A stretch of 64,000 bases of DNA from an uncultured Paracoccaceae bacterium (GCA_947499635.1 CANMPD010000002.1:124001-188000), one strand, 5' to 3'. Counted from the first letter of the stretch, positions 55,182 to 64,000 are shown. Translations and numbers: made by a program. The notes: generated by a model from the sequence alone, not told the origin.

Positions 55182-56603
55182 CTACTTTTTGTTGAGCGCC
55201 TTTAACACACGATCCAGATCTTGCCCGCGTTTGCTGATAAAGGCTGGCGCAGATTTCACTTGGTTATAATAGATCTCGGGATCATAGGTTTCGACGGCCA
55301 GATTCAAGTTATCGGCTGTCAACAACCCCTGTGCTTGCAACAAGGAATAGGCGGCCAACGCTTGGGTCGCGCGCGCTTGCAGTCGCGCAGTTTGCGCATC
55401 CAGCAAAGATTGCTCAGCTTCAAGAACATCCAATGTGGTTCTTGACCCTAGGGTTGCTTCTTCGCGAATTCCATCAAATGCAACCTGCGCGGCACGGACC
55501 TGCTCATTAGAAGACACCAAACTTGCCTCTGCCGCTTCAAAGCTGCTGTAAGCAGAAACCACGGCCTGTACGATCGCACGTTGTGTCGTGATCAGCGCCC
55601 CCTTTTGCGAGTCCAGTTGCGCCAAATTCTGGCGCCGCGTGGCAGCCGCTGCCCCACCCGAATAAAGTGTCTGAGACAGTGTCAAATCCACATCCACATC
55701 GCCTGAATCTGCGCGACTGCCACGCAAAGCTGTCTGGCTTGCAGTGGCCGACAGGCTCAAATCCGGTCCTAAATCACGCAATGACGCATAGGCCGTCAGA
55801 TCTGCCGCCTTCACAGCATGCTGTTGCGATTTCAAACTTGGATGCAAACGCAGTGCCGTTTGGCGTGCAGCATCCAAACCCGCAGAGCGGCTTGGCAATG
55901 GAGGGTACGCTGTAATTGTTCCAGGCGCGCGCCCGACAACCTCGACATAGACGGCACGTGCCGTCGCAAGCGCCCCCTGAGCATTCGTCAAATTCGCACG
56001 TGCCTCTGCAACACTGCTCTGTGCCAGCGCAACATCGGTTCGCGTCACTTCGCCCACCTCGAAACGATCCACTGCAGCGCGCAATTCTTCCTGCAACAAG
56101 CGCAGGTTATTTTGACGCAACGCAACATTATCCTGCTCGGTTAAAACAGAAACATAGGCTTGAACAGCCGCGAACAAAACTTGTTGTTCAATGTCCACCA
56201 ACCCTTCACGGGTCGCAAGAACGTTTTCCTGCGCCGCAGCTGTCGAGATCCGGCTCACGCCGTTATCAAACAACAACCAGCTCAGGCTCAGACTGCCCGT
56301 TGAAAACGTGTTTACATCCGAATCCGACCTGCCGTCATCGTCGCTGCTGCGACCATAATCCCGCGAAATCGCCAATGCCGATGTGATAATAGGGCGCAAA
56401 CCTGCCAGTGTAATTCCAACAGTTTCATCCGCAGCGCGCAGTAAAGCGCGATTCTGTTGCAGCAGCCCACTTGAATTATAGGCCCCGATCATTGCATCGG
56501 TTACATTGTCGGCCCAAGCTCCGGTTCCCATACCCAGACCAACAGCCAACGCTGCGCTGGCTACATAATTCTTGAACGCTTTTGTTTTTGAAAACATAAT
56601 CAT
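55182..56603 (-). CDS. tolC: TolC-family outer membrane efflux protein
   Basis: 473 aa. Signal peptide ending GAWA-DN, two repeats of helical hairpins (ALLRAADETVGITLAGLRP, QAAQVAFDGIREEATLGSRTTLDVLEAEQSLLDAQ) that form the periplasmic tunnel, and beta-strand stretches. Outer membrane channel for type I secretion or multidrug pumps; no adjacent pump is present. GAGG is 8 bases from the ATG. The pcm-type gene upstream has its own terminator, so tolC has a separate promoter in the 137-base gap. Confidence 0.9.
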   Translation of the reverse strand: MIMFSKTKAFKNYVASAALAVGLGMGTGAWADNVTDAMIGAYNSSGLLQQNRALLRAADETVGITLAGLRPIITSALAISRDYGRSSDDDGRSDSDVNTFSTGSLSLSWLLFDNGVSRISTAAAQENVLATREGLVDIEQQVLFAAVQAYVSVLTEQDNVALRQNNLRLLQEELRAAVDRFEVGEVTRTDVALAQSSVAEARANLTNAQGALATARAVYVEVVGRAPGTITAYPPLPSRSAGLDAARQTALRLHPSLKSQQHAVKAADLTAYASLRDLGPDLSLSATASQTALRGSRADSGDVDVDLTLSQTLYSGGAAAATRRQNLAQLDSQKGALITTQRAIVQAVVSAYSSFEAAEASLVSSNEQVRAAQVAFDGIREEATLGSRTTLDVLEAEQSLLDAQTARLQARATQALAAYSLLQAQGLLTADNLNLAVETYDPEIYYNQVKSAPAFISKRGQDLDRVLKALNKK

Positions 56604-56740
56604 AGCGAATGCCTCAGCTTATATATTGGGGTCGACATCGTCCTTTAAAAACACAGGACTTACGCCTTGCACATGCTCATGTGCAAACCCGTTTCTATGG
56701 CTATATGCTAATCAGACACCACATTTTTAGACCTAAGAAC

Positions 56741-56775
56741 AAAAAAAGTCCGCGGCATGCTTTCATGCAACGGAC
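56741..56775 (-). terminator. Intrinsic terminator of the isoaspartyl methyltransferase gene
   Basis: Nested stem GTCCG...CGGAC with an inner GCATG / CATGC, followed on the minus strand by TTTTTTT. Strong. Confidence 0.85.
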
Positions 56776-56809
56776 GATTATTCTTTTACGCCTGAAAAAT
56801 AGCCACAAG

Positions 56810-57460
56810 CTAGAAGGCAAATTCCGCAATAGCGGCGAATCCGGGCAAAACCGGTGCGGTTGCATTAAACGCAAAACGCCAAGACAGCTTTCCTGCAGTC
56901 TTATAACCGATTTTCACCTCACCAAGCTGACCCTTCATAAAGAGAGTTGCAATACGCCCCCCCTCTTTGAGTTGGTCAGTTATGGCATCAGGCAGTGTCT
57001 CAACCCCGCCCTCGATAATAATCACATCATAGGGCCCATGTTCAGCGGCACCGGCGATTAAATCACCCGTGTGAACAATAGCATTATCGGCGTTCGCATC
57101 GCTTAAGGCCTCTTGGGCCGAGGCCGCAAAGTTTTCGTCTTCGACGCCAATAACCATTTGTGCCATACGCGAGATAACCGCGGTAGAATACCCAAGGCCG
57201 CATCCGATGTCCAAAACCAGTTCATCACCGCTAACATCAAGCGCATCTAAAATCTTTGCCAATGTGCGCGCCTCAAAAATTTCACGTCCCTCACCCAAAG
57301 GTAAGTTACGATCGGCATAGGCTGCTTCAACCTCGCTGTCGGGCACAAAGCTCTCGCGTGGAATGGCAAGCATCGCCTCAAGGATAGGATATTTCGTGAC
57401 ATCTGCAGGTCGTACCTGAGTATCAACCATTATACGGCGACGTTCGGCAAATTTACTCAT
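56810..57460 (-). CDS. pcm: Protein-L-isoaspartate O-methyltransferase-like
   Basis: 216 aa from the ATG at 57460 (MSKFAERRRIM; GGAG about 8 bases upstream); the track start adds 20 poor residues. A Rossmann methyltransferase with VLDIGCGLGYSTAVISRMA (SAM loop), then GPYDVIIIEGGVETLPDAITDQLKEGG, the family's post-II motif. Members in Rhodobacterales precede tolC. True isoaspartyl repair versus a related methyltransferase is not certain. Confidence 0.8.
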   Translation of the reverse strand: MSKFAERRRIMVDTQVRPADVTKYPILEAMLAIPRESFVPDSEVEAAYADRNLPLGEGREIFEARTLAKILDALDVSGDELVLDIGCGLGYSTAVISRMAQMVIGVEDENFAASAQEALSDANADNAIVHTGDLIAGAAEHGPYDVIIIEGGVETLPDAITDQLKEGGRIATLFMKGQLGEVKIGYKTAGKLSWRFAFNATAPVLPGFAAIAEFAF

Positions 57461-57581
57461 CGGCGGATCTCCAACGCGGGCATCTAAGCTGTCTGACGAA
57501 CTCTGCCATATCACAGGCATTATCGCAACGATGCGATACAGATAACTCGAACCACTCGCTTAACTTTTACCAAAGGAACGC

Positions 57582-57788
57582 CTAGTCGGAACAAGAGGGG
57601 CAAAACGGATTCTCTGGCGCCGTCCGCAAACGCACCGGATCGATATCTTTCCCACAAATACGGCAATACCCAAACTCGCCCATATCCAAACGCTTCAACG
57701 CGGCCTCAAGAACAGCAACCTGTTGCCCTTGAGCCGCCTCGCGTGACAAACGCGTCTCAAGTAGCTCTTTATGCACTAAAAAATCCAT
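57582..57788 (-). CDS. TraR/DksA-type C4 zinc-finger protein
   Basis: 68 aa from the ATG at 57788 (GGAGG 8 bases upstream). Short helix then a complete C4 finger: FGYCRICGKDIDPVRLRTAPENPFCPSCSD. This has four cysteines, unlike the DksA at 28.5 kb. It lacks the long coiled coil, so it is a TraR-like short form that may bind RNA polymerase. Cellular role unknown. Confidence 0.82.
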   Translation of the reverse strand: MDFLVHKELLETRLSREAAQGQQVAVLEAALKRLDMGEFGYCRICGKDIDPVRLRTAPENPFCPSCSD

Positions 57789-57977
57789 CTGACAAACCTC
57801 CACCTTTTAAAACCGGCTTCACAATAACTAAACCATACGTTGAATTTCGCCTGTCATAAACACAAAAAGTATCAATAAATCATAAACGGGCCACTCAAGT
57901 GCCCTGTCTTGCTATACCCGCTTATGCGCCGTATATTTTGCGTAACCAGATATAATGATGACCAAGGAAACCTGACC

Positions 57978-58115
57978 ATGATGCGTGCAACTCTATTTAC
58001 CCTCGCACTCCTTTCGCTTGCCGCCTGCGAAACCGCCAAAGGCGCAGGCCGTGACATCGAAGGCGCAGGGCGCGCAATCGGCGAAGCTGCAGCAAATGTT
58101 CAAGAGGCGCTATAA
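57978..58115 (+). CDS. Entericidin EcnA/B family lipoprotein
   Basis: 45 aa from the ATG at 57978, with AAGGA 8 bases upstream; the track start is earlier in frame but lacks a site. MMRATLFTLALLSLAAC has a LAAC lipobox, followed by the Gly/Ala-rich mature part ETAKGAGRDIEGAGRAIG. Small membrane lipoprotein of the entericidin type, tied to stress in enterics; role here is unproven. Confidence 0.82.
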   Translation: MMRATLFTLALLSLAACETAKGAGRDIEGAGRAIGEAAANVQEAL

Positions 58116-58265
58116 GTTAAGCCCGACAACCCGCTTAGCTTGACGCGTAAAATAACGACGGCATGTGCACCCGAATACGGCTCCGCACTTTAGCCAAATA
58201 CGGCGTCACTTAAAGCGCACAGGCATTCCACGCGTGAAACCTGCGTCAAGCGATCGCAAGCAACT

Positions 58266-58298
58266 TAAAAATTAACCCCGCACCTAGATGCGGGGTTA
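58266..58298 (-). terminator. Intrinsic terminator of lepA
   Basis: TAACCCCGCA / TGCGGGGTTA 10-bp stem immediately after the lepA stop, followed on the minus strand by ATTTTTAAG. Confidence 0.85.
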
Positions 58299-58301
58299 TT
58301 A

Positions 58302-60116
58302 TCAATCGTCCATCTTCAGCGCAGAGATGAATGCCTCTTGCGGGATTTCTACCCGACCGAATTGACGCATCTTTTTCTTACCGGCCTTTTGTTTGTCCAG
58401 CAATTTGCGTTTCCGTGTCGCGTCGCCACCATAACATTTCGCCGTCACATCCTTGCGCAACGCGCTCAGCGTTTCGCGGGCGATCACTTTGCCGCCGATG
58501 GCTGCTTGGATCGGGATTTTAAACATGTGACGTGGGATCAGATCTTTGAGCTTTTCACACATCGCCCGCCCCCGCATTTCTGCGCGATCCCGGTGGACCA
58601 TGGTTGACAACGCATCAACAGGTTCATCGTTCACCAGAACGGACATCTTAACCAGATTGTCCTGACGATAGCCGGTCATTTGATAATCAAAGGATGCATA
58701 GCCTTTGGTCACCGATTTCAAGCGGTCGTAAAAATCAAACACCACCTCGTTAAGCGGCAAGTCATAGACCGCCATGGCGCGAGTGCCCGCGTAGGTCAGG
58801 TCTTCTTGGATACCGCGGCGGTCTTGGCAGAGTTTGAGAACATCACCAAGATATTCATCAGGCACCATAATTGTCGCTTTGATCCGCGGCTCTTGCAAGT
58901 GATCCACCTTGGACAAGTCAGGCATGTCGGCAGGGTTGTGCAACTCGATCATCTCGCCGGGCTCACCGTCTTTGCCCTTCATATAGATGTGATAAATCAC
59001 ACTGGGCGCGGTGGTGATCAGCTCGATATTGTATTCGCGCTCGATGCGATCCCGTATCACTTCAAGGTGCAACAACCCAAGGAACCCGCATCGGAACCCA
59101 AAGCCAAGCGCAGCCGAGGTTTCCATTTCGAAACTAAACGATGCATCATTGAGCGCCAGTTTCTCAATTGAATCCCGCAGGTCTTCGAATTGAGAGCTAT
59201 CAACAGGGAACAGGCCACAGAAAACCACAGGCTGCGCAGGTTTAAAACCGTCCAGCGCCTGTGTCACACCATTGCGGTCATTGGTGATTGTATCCCCGAC
59301 GCGTGTGTCACGAACCTGCTTGATCGATGCCGTCAAGAACCCAATCTCGCCAGGGCCCAGACTGTCGACCATTTCCATTTCAGGACGGAACACACCCACC
59401 CGGTCGACATGATGCAACGTGTCGTTGGACATAAACTTGACCCGTTGACCTTTTTTCAACGTGCCATCCATGATCCGCACCAGAACAATAACGCCCAGAT
59501 ACGCATCATACCAACTGTCTACCAGCATCGCCTTAAGCGGCGCATCTAATGTCCCTTCGGGTGCAGGCAACCTGTGGACAATCGATTCTAATGTCTCACG
59601 AATACCTTCGCCGGTTTTAGCAGACACCCGCATCGCGTCTGTCGCATCAATTCCAATGACGTCTTCGATTTGCTCAGCCACGCGATCACAATCAGCGGCT
59701 GGCAGGTCAATCTTATTCAAGACAGGCACGATTTCGTGGTCCGCTTCGATTGCCTGATAGACATTCGCAAGCGTCTGCGCCTCAACCCCTTGGGTGCTAT
59801 CCACCACCAAAAGCGAGCCTTCAACCGCACGCATCGAGCGGGAGACCTCGTAAGCAAAATCGACGTGACCGGGCGTATCGATCAGGTTCAGCACATAATG
59901 CTCACCGTTCAATGCGGTATAATCAATCCGCACTGTGTTGGCCTTGATCGTAATACCGCGCTCGCGCTCGATATCCATACTATCGAGCAACTGTTCTTTC
60001 ATATCGCGATCTTCAACCGTGCCCGTCTCTTGGATAAGACGGTCGGCGAGTGTGGATTTCCCGTGGTCAATATGTGCCACGATGGAGAAATTGCGGATTT
60101 TCGAGAGCTCTGTCAT
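58302..60116 (-). CDS. lepA: Elongation factor 4 (LepA)
   Basis: Translational GTPase that acts on stalled or assembling ribosomes. 604 aa, full length. G1 [12 protein letters not shown]3 [13 protein letters not shown]4 NKIDLP, and the LepA-specific C-terminal domain ending [20 protein letters not shown]. Terminator directly after the stop. Monocistronic, with a divergent small secreted protein at 60.3 kb. Confidence 0.97.
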   Translation of the reverse strand: MTELSKIRNFSIVAHIDHGKSTLADRLIQETGTVEDRDMKEQLLDSMDIERERGITIKANTVRIDYTALNGEHYVLNLIDTPGHVDFAYEVSRSMRAVEGSLLVVDSTQGVEAQTLANVYQAIEADHEIVPVLNKIDLPAADCDRVAEQIEDVIGIDATDAMRVSAKTGEGIRETLESIVHRLPAPEGTLDAPLKAMLVDSWYDAYLGVIVLVRIMDGTLKKGQRVKFMSNDTLHHVDRVGVFRPEMEMVDSLGPGEIGFLTASIKQVRDTRVGDTITNDRNGVTQALDGFKPAQPVVFCGLFPVDSSQFEDLRDSIEKLALNDASFSFEMETSAALGFGFRCGFLGLLHLEVIRDRIEREYNIELITTAPSVIYHIYMKGKDGEPGEMIELHNPADMPDLSKVDHLQEPRIKATIMVPDEYLGDVLKLCQDRRGIQEDLTYAGTRAMAVYDLPLNEVVFDFYDRLKSVTKGYASFDYQMTGYRQDNLVKMSVLVNDEPVDALSTMVHRDRAEMRGRAMCEKLKDLIPRHMFKIPIQAAIGGKVIARETLSALRKDVTAKCYGGDATRKRKLLDKQKAGKKKMRQFGRVEIPQEAFISALKMDD

Positions 60117-60261
60117 GGATCGGGATATGATTTGAAATCACCTGTGGGTCAAGCGTCATCATGCCTTTAGGCGCCCTGAATGCTCGCATTTTTCATCAGC
60201 TTCCCCCCTGTTCGGCTGCTTCAGACAAACAACGTGCCAAACACATCCTCGTGCAGAGATA

Positions 60262-60289
60262 TTGCGCCTTGTGAAAACGCCAGTATAAA
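60262..60289 (+). promoter_or_regulatory. Candidate promoter of the 103-aa exported protein gene
   Basis: TTGCGC, 16 bases, TATAAA, about 58 bases before the ATG at 60348. Spacing slightly short; tentative. Confidence 0.3.
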
Positions 60290-60347
60290 AGCTCAAATTG
60301 TCTACAAATGCGCCGACACTACGACGCTAAAAAGGAATAAATACGAG

Positions 60348-60659
60348 ATGCGGCATTCAGGTAAAGCTCTACTTCTTCTTATGAACCTGTCGCTCTTGAC
60401 CCCTTCTGTTTCACAGGCAGATGTGATCGAAAACGCATGCCGTGGCTCAGAACGGCGCGCGGCCACTGGCCGCCTGTGCAGTTGCATTCAATCTGTCGCA
60501 GAAGTTAACCTGACGCGACATGAACAGAAAATCGTATCCAAATGGTTTTACAATCCCGATGAAGCCATGCGCACCAGCCGGTCAAATCGTCGCAAAGATG
60601 AAGAATTGTGGACGAAGTATCGAATCTTTGGAAACGCCGCAGAACAGCAGTGTGGATAG
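60348..60659 (+). CDS. Small exported cysteine-containing protein
   Basis: 103 aa from the ATG at 60348, behind AAAAGGAATAAATACGAG; the track start at 60180 adds 56 codons with no site. Signal peptide (ALLLLMNLSLLTPSVSQA-DV). The mature protein has Cys in ENACRG, CSCIQ and a terminal QQCG, so disulfides or a metal site are likely. I recall Rhodobacterales relatives annotated as arginine transporters, which the size does not support. Divergent from lepA. Function unknown. Confidence 0.7.
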   Translation: MRHSGKALLLLMNLSLLTPSVSQADVIENACRGSERRAATGRLCSCIQSVAEVNLTRHEQKIVSKWFYNPDEAMRTSRSNRRKDEELWTKYRIFGNAAEQQCG

Positions 60660-60721
60660 GGTGTAAATCCCCCCTCCACAAATCCGCTATCGTCATAATA
60701 TCGTTACGTATAATTTACAGT

Positions 60722-60809
60722 ATACCATTCAGATATTGCCTTAGTTAGGCGATGCAACAAGCGTCTTGAACGCTCGGATCTGTGCTAGTCTTCGGTATGG
60801 AATACCATT
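60722..60809 (+). promoter_or_regulatory. Repeated elements upstream of the LysR gene
   Basis: The 280-base gap before the LysR gene holds ATACCATT twice (60722-60729 and 60802-60809), 80 bases apart, with a GGTAT-GGA-ATACC inverted repeat at 60794-60806. Could be an autoregulatory site. No gene is seen in the gap. Confidence 0.25.
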
Positions 60810-60939
60810 TTTGCAGCAAAGCCATATATGTTTCCCCCTTGTAATACAGATTATAAAATTTACTGATCGCGATAATTTTACGCCTGATTGTATCTCAGGA
60901 GATCATGCGCCATCCGTGAATTATTTGGAGACATATTAA

Positions 60940-61905
60940 ATGCTTATGAAAGGCGTGACGCTGCGTGGCTTAGAAGTTTTCGAAGCTCTTGCGAAATCAG
61001 GTTCAGTCGCACAAGCCGCAGATGTGACAGGCCTAAGCCAACCAGCCGTTAGCCAACAGCTGAGAAACTTAGAAAAAGCATTAGGCTCTGATCTCGTTGA
61101 CCACCGTCGTCGCCCCATGGTTTTGACCGCTGCTGGGCATAATTTCTTGACACGCACACGCGCGATCCTCAGCGAATTACGTCTGGCGCAAAGCGAACTT
61201 ACCGTCATGGATCTGTCGCATCTACCAGCGTTATCGCTTGGACTGATCGACGACTTTGATCACGACCTGACCCCACGGCTCGCAACAATTCTTGCAGATA
61301 ATCTGACGCAGTGCCGGTTTCGTATGGTCACAGCGTCCAGTCACGAGATCAACCGGGCTGTCGCGTCCAAAGAGCTAAATATGGGGATTGCCGCTGCGAC
61401 AGAGACATTACAGACAAATCTCACGGAATATCCTCTGGTAGAAGATCCATTCATTATTGTCACACCACGTGGTATGATTGCAGATCAGGATAACTTGAGC
61501 GCGCAATTGGCACATCTCCCTTTGATGAGATATGCACAAGACCAGCTGATCGCACAGCAAATAGAAGCACAGCTAACCCGTAACAGCCTGATCTTTGATG
61601 ATCGTTTTCAAATTGGCTCTCATCAGGCGCTTATGGCTATGGTTGCTCGGCGTATTGGTTGGGCGATCACGACACCCCTGGGCTATATGCGTGCCGAGCG
61701 CTATCATGATGCACTTGATGTGTTTCCGTTACCCTTTGCGCCATTCTCCCGCCGCATCTCGCTCTTTGCGGATCCCGACTGGCCAAATACCGTGCCACTT
61801 GAGGTGACAAGCACAATGCGTAGCTTGATACAAAGCCATGTCATCGACCCCGTTGTCACCCGCCTCCCCTGGTTGGGCGAAACCCTACACGTGCTAGACC
61901 AATAA
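60940..61905 (+). CDS. LysR-family transcriptional regulator
   Basis: 321 aa. N-terminal winged helix: TLRGLEVFEALAKSGSVAQAADVTGLSQPAVSQQLRNLEKALG (residues 6-48), typical of LysR. C-terminal substrate-binding domain follows from about 90. GGAGA precedes the ATG at 60940. It has no divergently transcribed target; both neighbours read toward or away without obvious link, so its effector and regulon are unknown. Confidence 0.92.
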   Translation: MLMKGVTLRGLEVFEALAKSGSVAQAADVTGLSQPAVSQQLRNLEKALGSDLVDHRRRPMVLTAAGHNFLTRTRAILSELRLAQSELTVMDLSHLPALSLGLIDDFDHDLTPRLATILADNLTQCRFRMVTASSHEINRAVASKELNMGIAAATETLQTNLTEYPLVEDPFIIVTPRGMIADQDNLSAQLAHLPLMRYAQDQLIAQQIEAQLTRNSLIFDDRFQIGSHQALMAMVARRIGWAITTPLGYMRAERYHDALDVFPLPFAPFSRRISLFADPDWPNTVPLEVTSTMRSLIQSHVIDPVVTRLPWLGETLHVLDQ

Positions 61906-61935
61906 ACACACGTAAAGGCCCAGCCGCCTTGCCGG

Positions 61936-62427
61936 TCACGCGCGTGTCTGTAAGTCCTCGATCACCCCTTGGATCAACCCTGGGATCAACCCTTGTGCAG
62001 CGGATTGTAAAAGATCAAGGCACCCTTCAAAATCACGGGTGTAGTATGGATCAGGGACATCTTGCGTGCGACCATCATCCGCCAATGGGGCAAATAACAT
62101 GACCGGCGTTTCACTTTCGGCCGGTCGCAAACGCTCGATATCTGACAGGTTTTCCTGATCCATTGCCACAATCAGATCAAACCGCAGAAAATCATCCGAC
62201 TTTACTTGTCGTGCTCGCAAATCAGAGATGTCGATCCCGCGCGCCTTGGCAGTCTGCTGCATCGGACCATATGGGGGTTTACCCAAATGGTACTGCGCCG
62301 TGCCGGCGCTATCTGTTGTAACGTCCAAACCCTGCGCTGCACAAAGATCCCGCACGATCCCTTCAGCCGCTGGCGAACGACAGATATTTCCCAAACACAC
62401 AAAAAGAATTCTGGTCGACATATTCAT
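61936..62427 (-). CDS. Low-molecular-weight protein-tyrosine phosphatase
   Basis: 163 aa. The catalytic P-loop CLGNICRSPAAEG at the N-terminus has Cys and Arg of C-X5-R, and the general acid Asp is in DVPDPYYT. Either Met of MNMSTR can be the start. Dephosphorylates tyrosine or small molecules; in bacteria it often works with a polysaccharide kinase, none of which is here. Last gene downstream of the PCuAC gene. Confidence 0.9.
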   Translation of the reverse strand: MNMSTRILFVCLGNICRSPAAEGIVRDLCAAQGLDVTTDSAGTAQYHLGKPPYGPMQQTAKARGIDISDLRARQVKSDDFLRFDLIVAMDQENLSDIERLRPAESETPVMLFAPLADDGRTQDVPDPYYTRDFEGCLDLLQSAAQGLIPGLIQGVIEDLQTRA

Positions 62428-62477
62428 TTAACTCCCAAAGGCCCTGCCACTTCAAAACGGCAGGGCGATCTGTGACT

Positions 62478-63011
62478 TTAATCAGAGTGGCTGTGATCGT
62501 GTTCCGAATGATCATGCGCGTTGTGGTCATGTTCCGTATGATCGTGTCCACTATGCCCGTCATGTGACGGTTTACGCCCCAAGTTTACAGGCACATCAAC
62601 ACTCACGTCACCGGCTTTTTCGAAAACAAGCGTGACAGGAATGGTCTCTCCATCCTCAAAAGGATGTGTAAGCCCCATAAACATCACATGGTTTCCACCG
62701 CGTTCCAGAACAACGCTCTCGCCAGCAGGAACCACAAAACCGTCTTCAACATGGAGCATTTTCATAACCCCGTTGGCGTCCTCTTGATGGGTATGCAACT
62801 GGGTCCGCGCAGCCACACCCGACTTTACGGCAATCAAACGATCATCTGTATCCGTGTGGTTCATGATTTCCATGAAGGCCGCACCAGCTTTGGCGTTTGA
62901 GGCACGGGCATAGGCATCATGTACCATAATCTTATGTGCCGTATCCGCAAAGGCGGCACCAGACAGGGCCAAGGTGGTAGCAACCAGTGCAGTCAGTGTT
63001 TTAAAAGACAT
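62478..63011 (-). CDS. Periplasmic copper chaperone PCuAC with a His-rich tail
   Basis: 177 aa. Signal peptide ending AFA-DT. The copper site matches PCuAC: the HTHQED...MKM segment followed by GGNHVMFMG (HxM). The last 28 residues are DGHSGHDHTEHDHNAHDHSEH..., a run of His/Asp that probably binds extra Cu or Zn. Loads CuA or other sites of cytochrome oxidase. GGAG is 6 bases from the ATG. Downstream of a DUF2946-like gene, which supports metal handling. Confidence 0.9.
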   Translation of the reverse strand: MSFKTLTALVATTLALSGAAFADTAHKIMVHDAYARASNAKAGAAFMEIMNHTDTDDRLIAVKSGVAARTQLHTHQEDANGVMKMLHVEDGFVVPAGESVVLERGGNHVMFMGLTHPFEDGETIPVTLVFEKAGDVSVDVPVNLGRKPSHDGHSGHDHTEHDHNAHDHSEHDHSHSD

Positions 63012-63056
63012 TTTCGTCTCCGTTCGAATTGAATAAGATATTGAATAAATGAGATT

Positions 63057-63401
63057 TCAGCCAAATTCTGGCGGGGCCCGCGGCCAGGCACTTTCGCTCA
63101 AGAAACGAAAATGTACGACGTCTTCGATAACAACCGCTCTCTGAGATCGCTCAGCAGGTTGAAAAACCGCATCCCCCGGCGCGAGACCATCCCACGTAAA
63201 GAGGTGCAGCGCACAATCTGGACAATAATGAGGAGGAGCCGTCGGGTCGCCGTTTTCATCAAGGTAGACAACAACGGTATTCAAACCAACACATAGTTCA
63301 GTTGGATGCGCAGCCCCACCGCGCCCTGCTGCAATCGCATGGCTTGTGACCATCACGCATAGGGCCAATCCCAAGGCCAGATATCGACGCCACTGCTGCA
63401 T
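63057..63401 (-). CDS. DUF2946-like exported protein
   Basis: 114 aa with a signal peptide (YLALGLALCVMVTSHAIA). The mature part has HYCPDCALHLFTW, with Cys-Pro-X-Cys and His, the DUF2946 pattern. These proteins are small periplasmic or membrane proteins often near copper genes. Its position 45 bases upstream of the PCuAC gene on the same strand suggests co-expression. Function not established. Confidence 0.7.
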   Translation of the reverse strand: MQQWRRYLALGLALCVMVTSHAIAAGRGGAAHPTELCVGLNTVVVYLDENGDPTAPPHYCPDCALHLFTWDGLAPGDAVFQPAERSQRAVVIEDVVHFRFLSESAWPRAPPEFG

Positions 63402-63475
63402 GAATACAGGGTATGACAGGGGTATTCGAGAGCCTCAAGCCAACAAACGCAACAACCATAGGAAACAAATAGGAC

Positions 63476-63505
63476 AAACCGCCGCAGGTCACCCTACGAC
63501 GGTTT
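63476..63505 (-). terminator. Hairpin after rpmB
   Basis: AAACCG...CGGTTT with further pairing inside (CCG / CG). Located 27 bases beyond the rpmB stop on the minus strand. Likely terminator without a long U-run. Confidence 0.5.
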
Positions 63506-63531
63506 AAAATCACTTCGCTAAAAAATGCGAA

Positions 63532-63822
63532 TTACGCAGCTGCAGCTTGTGCTTTTGCGATTTCTTTTTTGACTTTCAAAGCTGTATCGGACAGCTCTTC
63601 GTCTTTTGCTTTCGCCAAGAACGCGTCCAGACCACCACGGTGATCAACAGAGCGCAGCGCGGCAGCAGAAATGCGCAGCTTCACGCCACGACCCAGTACT
63701 TCAGACTGCAGCGTAACATCGTTCAAGTTTGGCAAGAAACGACGTTTTGTTTTATTGTTGGCATGGCTGACATTGTTGCCAGTCATCGGGCCTTTTCCGG
63801 TCAGTTCGCAACGGCGCGACAT
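63532..63822 (-). CDS. rpmB: 50S ribosomal protein L28
   Basis: 96 aa. [33 protein letters not shown] is the L28 N-terminus; the C-terminal 25 residues ([16 protein letters not shown]) are a helical extension common in alphaproteobacteria. AAGGA is 7 bases from the ATG. Cys-free zinc finger, so the C- form. Has its own promoter-like sequence and terminator. Confidence 0.96.
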   Translation of the reverse strand: MSRRCELTGKGPMTGNNVSHANNKTKRRFLPNLNDVTLQSEVLGRGVKLRISAAALRSVDHRGGLDAFLAKAKDEELSDTALKVKKEIAKAQAAAA

Positions 63823-63937
63823 GGTGTTATCCTTCGTATCTGCGGCGGGTCAATTCGTACAGCTCCACGGCCAAATCGAATTCATCGCCAAATTACTTGG
63901 GCGCGGCCATTAGCTGCGCCCGAAAACTGGTTGGATG

Positions 63938-63966
63938 CGTCTACGAGGAATCGCAGGCAGGGTCAA
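63938..63966 (-). promoter_or_regulatory. Sigma-70-like promoter of rpmB
   Basis: On the minus strand TTGACC, 17 bases, TAGACG, about 115 bases upstream of the rpmB ATG. The leader has a GGGCGC / GCGCCC hairpin at 63899-63921 that could be part of control. Confidence 0.4.
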
Positions 63967-64000
63967 GACATATGAATCGGATTCACGCCAATCCCAGCAA

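Noticed and set aside
60180-60347. 56-codon extension of the small exported protein
   Set aside because: Would bury the signal peptide; the ATG at 60348 has a ribosome binding site and a promoter-like element upstream.

Overview
The window reads as a chromosomal segment of an alphaproteobacterium of the order Rhodobacterales (Roseobacter group). The evidence is gene content and order: bamE / DUF177-rpmF-plsX-fabH-ihfA-merR; dgt-argS-SPOR-nagZ-scpA-scpB; dksA / MoxR-DUF2927-VWA; glnE-RNA methyltransferase-PIN; purA-DUF2842; OlsB; a single-cysteine DksA of the alphaproteobacterial type. Base composition looks close to half G+C, apart from one clearly AT-rich patch near 25.6-26.3 kb. No rRNA, insertion sequence, prophage or CRISPR array was seen. 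One tRNA (Pro, GGG) is present.

Layout. 1-8.2 kb: selO (cut by the left edge), anmK, tyrS, a FemAB/GNAT-like protein, uup, olsB and bamE. 8.4-14.4 kb: a plus-strand block for lipid and ribosome functions (DUF177, rpmF, plsX, fabH, ihfA) that ends in a MerR-type protein with a very long low-complexity tail. 14.5-15.9 kb: tRNA-Pro and a double-domain dCTP deaminase. 15.9-23.1 kb: a minus-strand operon, dgt-argS-SPOR-nagZ-scpA-scpB-small protein, for nucleotide pool control, translation, wall recycling and chromosome condensation. 23.2-28.4 kb: erpA and xthA, separated by a three-gene minus-strand cassette (small repeat peptide, unknown 395-aa protein, EamA-type transporter), then an FAD monooxygenase. 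28.5-38.7 kb: dksA facing a MoxR/VWA module, an M48 protease, and the convergent glnE-hypothetical-RNA methyltransferase-PIN operon. 39.1-46.4 kb: purA-DUF2842, secG, pyrG, class I aldolase and an aminotransferase. 46.4-56.6 kb: a class V aminotransferase, an MsbA-like exporter, ygfZ, efp, cobQ, a PopZ-like protein and a TolC-family protein. 56.8-64 kb: an isoaspartyl-methyltransferase-like protein, a TraR/DksA zinc finger, entericidin, lepA, an orphan LysR regulator, then a minus-strand group with PCuAC, a DUF2946-like protein and an LMW phosphatase, and finally rpmB.

Most genes are core housekeeping functions. The stretch that stands out is 23.7-26.1 kb. There a 69-aa peptide carries two near-identical 19-residue repeats, the second ending exactly at the C-terminus. 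A stem-loop follows it, then a TTG-started gene of unknown function, then a tightly coupled multi-spanning transporter. The AT-rich upstream region carries several DnaA-box-like 9-mers. The layout (short abundant precursor, hairpin, single-copy enzyme, exporter) resembles peptide natural-product or signalling cassettes, but neither the peptide nor the 395-aa protein has a function I can name. This is the best candidate for an undescribed system. Secondary points of interest are the 700-residue disordered tail on the MerR-type protein, two mutually exclusive hairpins just before the glnE start codon, the MoxR-lipoprotein-VWA module, and several small membrane proteins absent from the ORF track.

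All assignments come from reading translations and motifs by eye. Start codons were moved from the ORF-track start where ribosome binding sites or family lengths argued for it.
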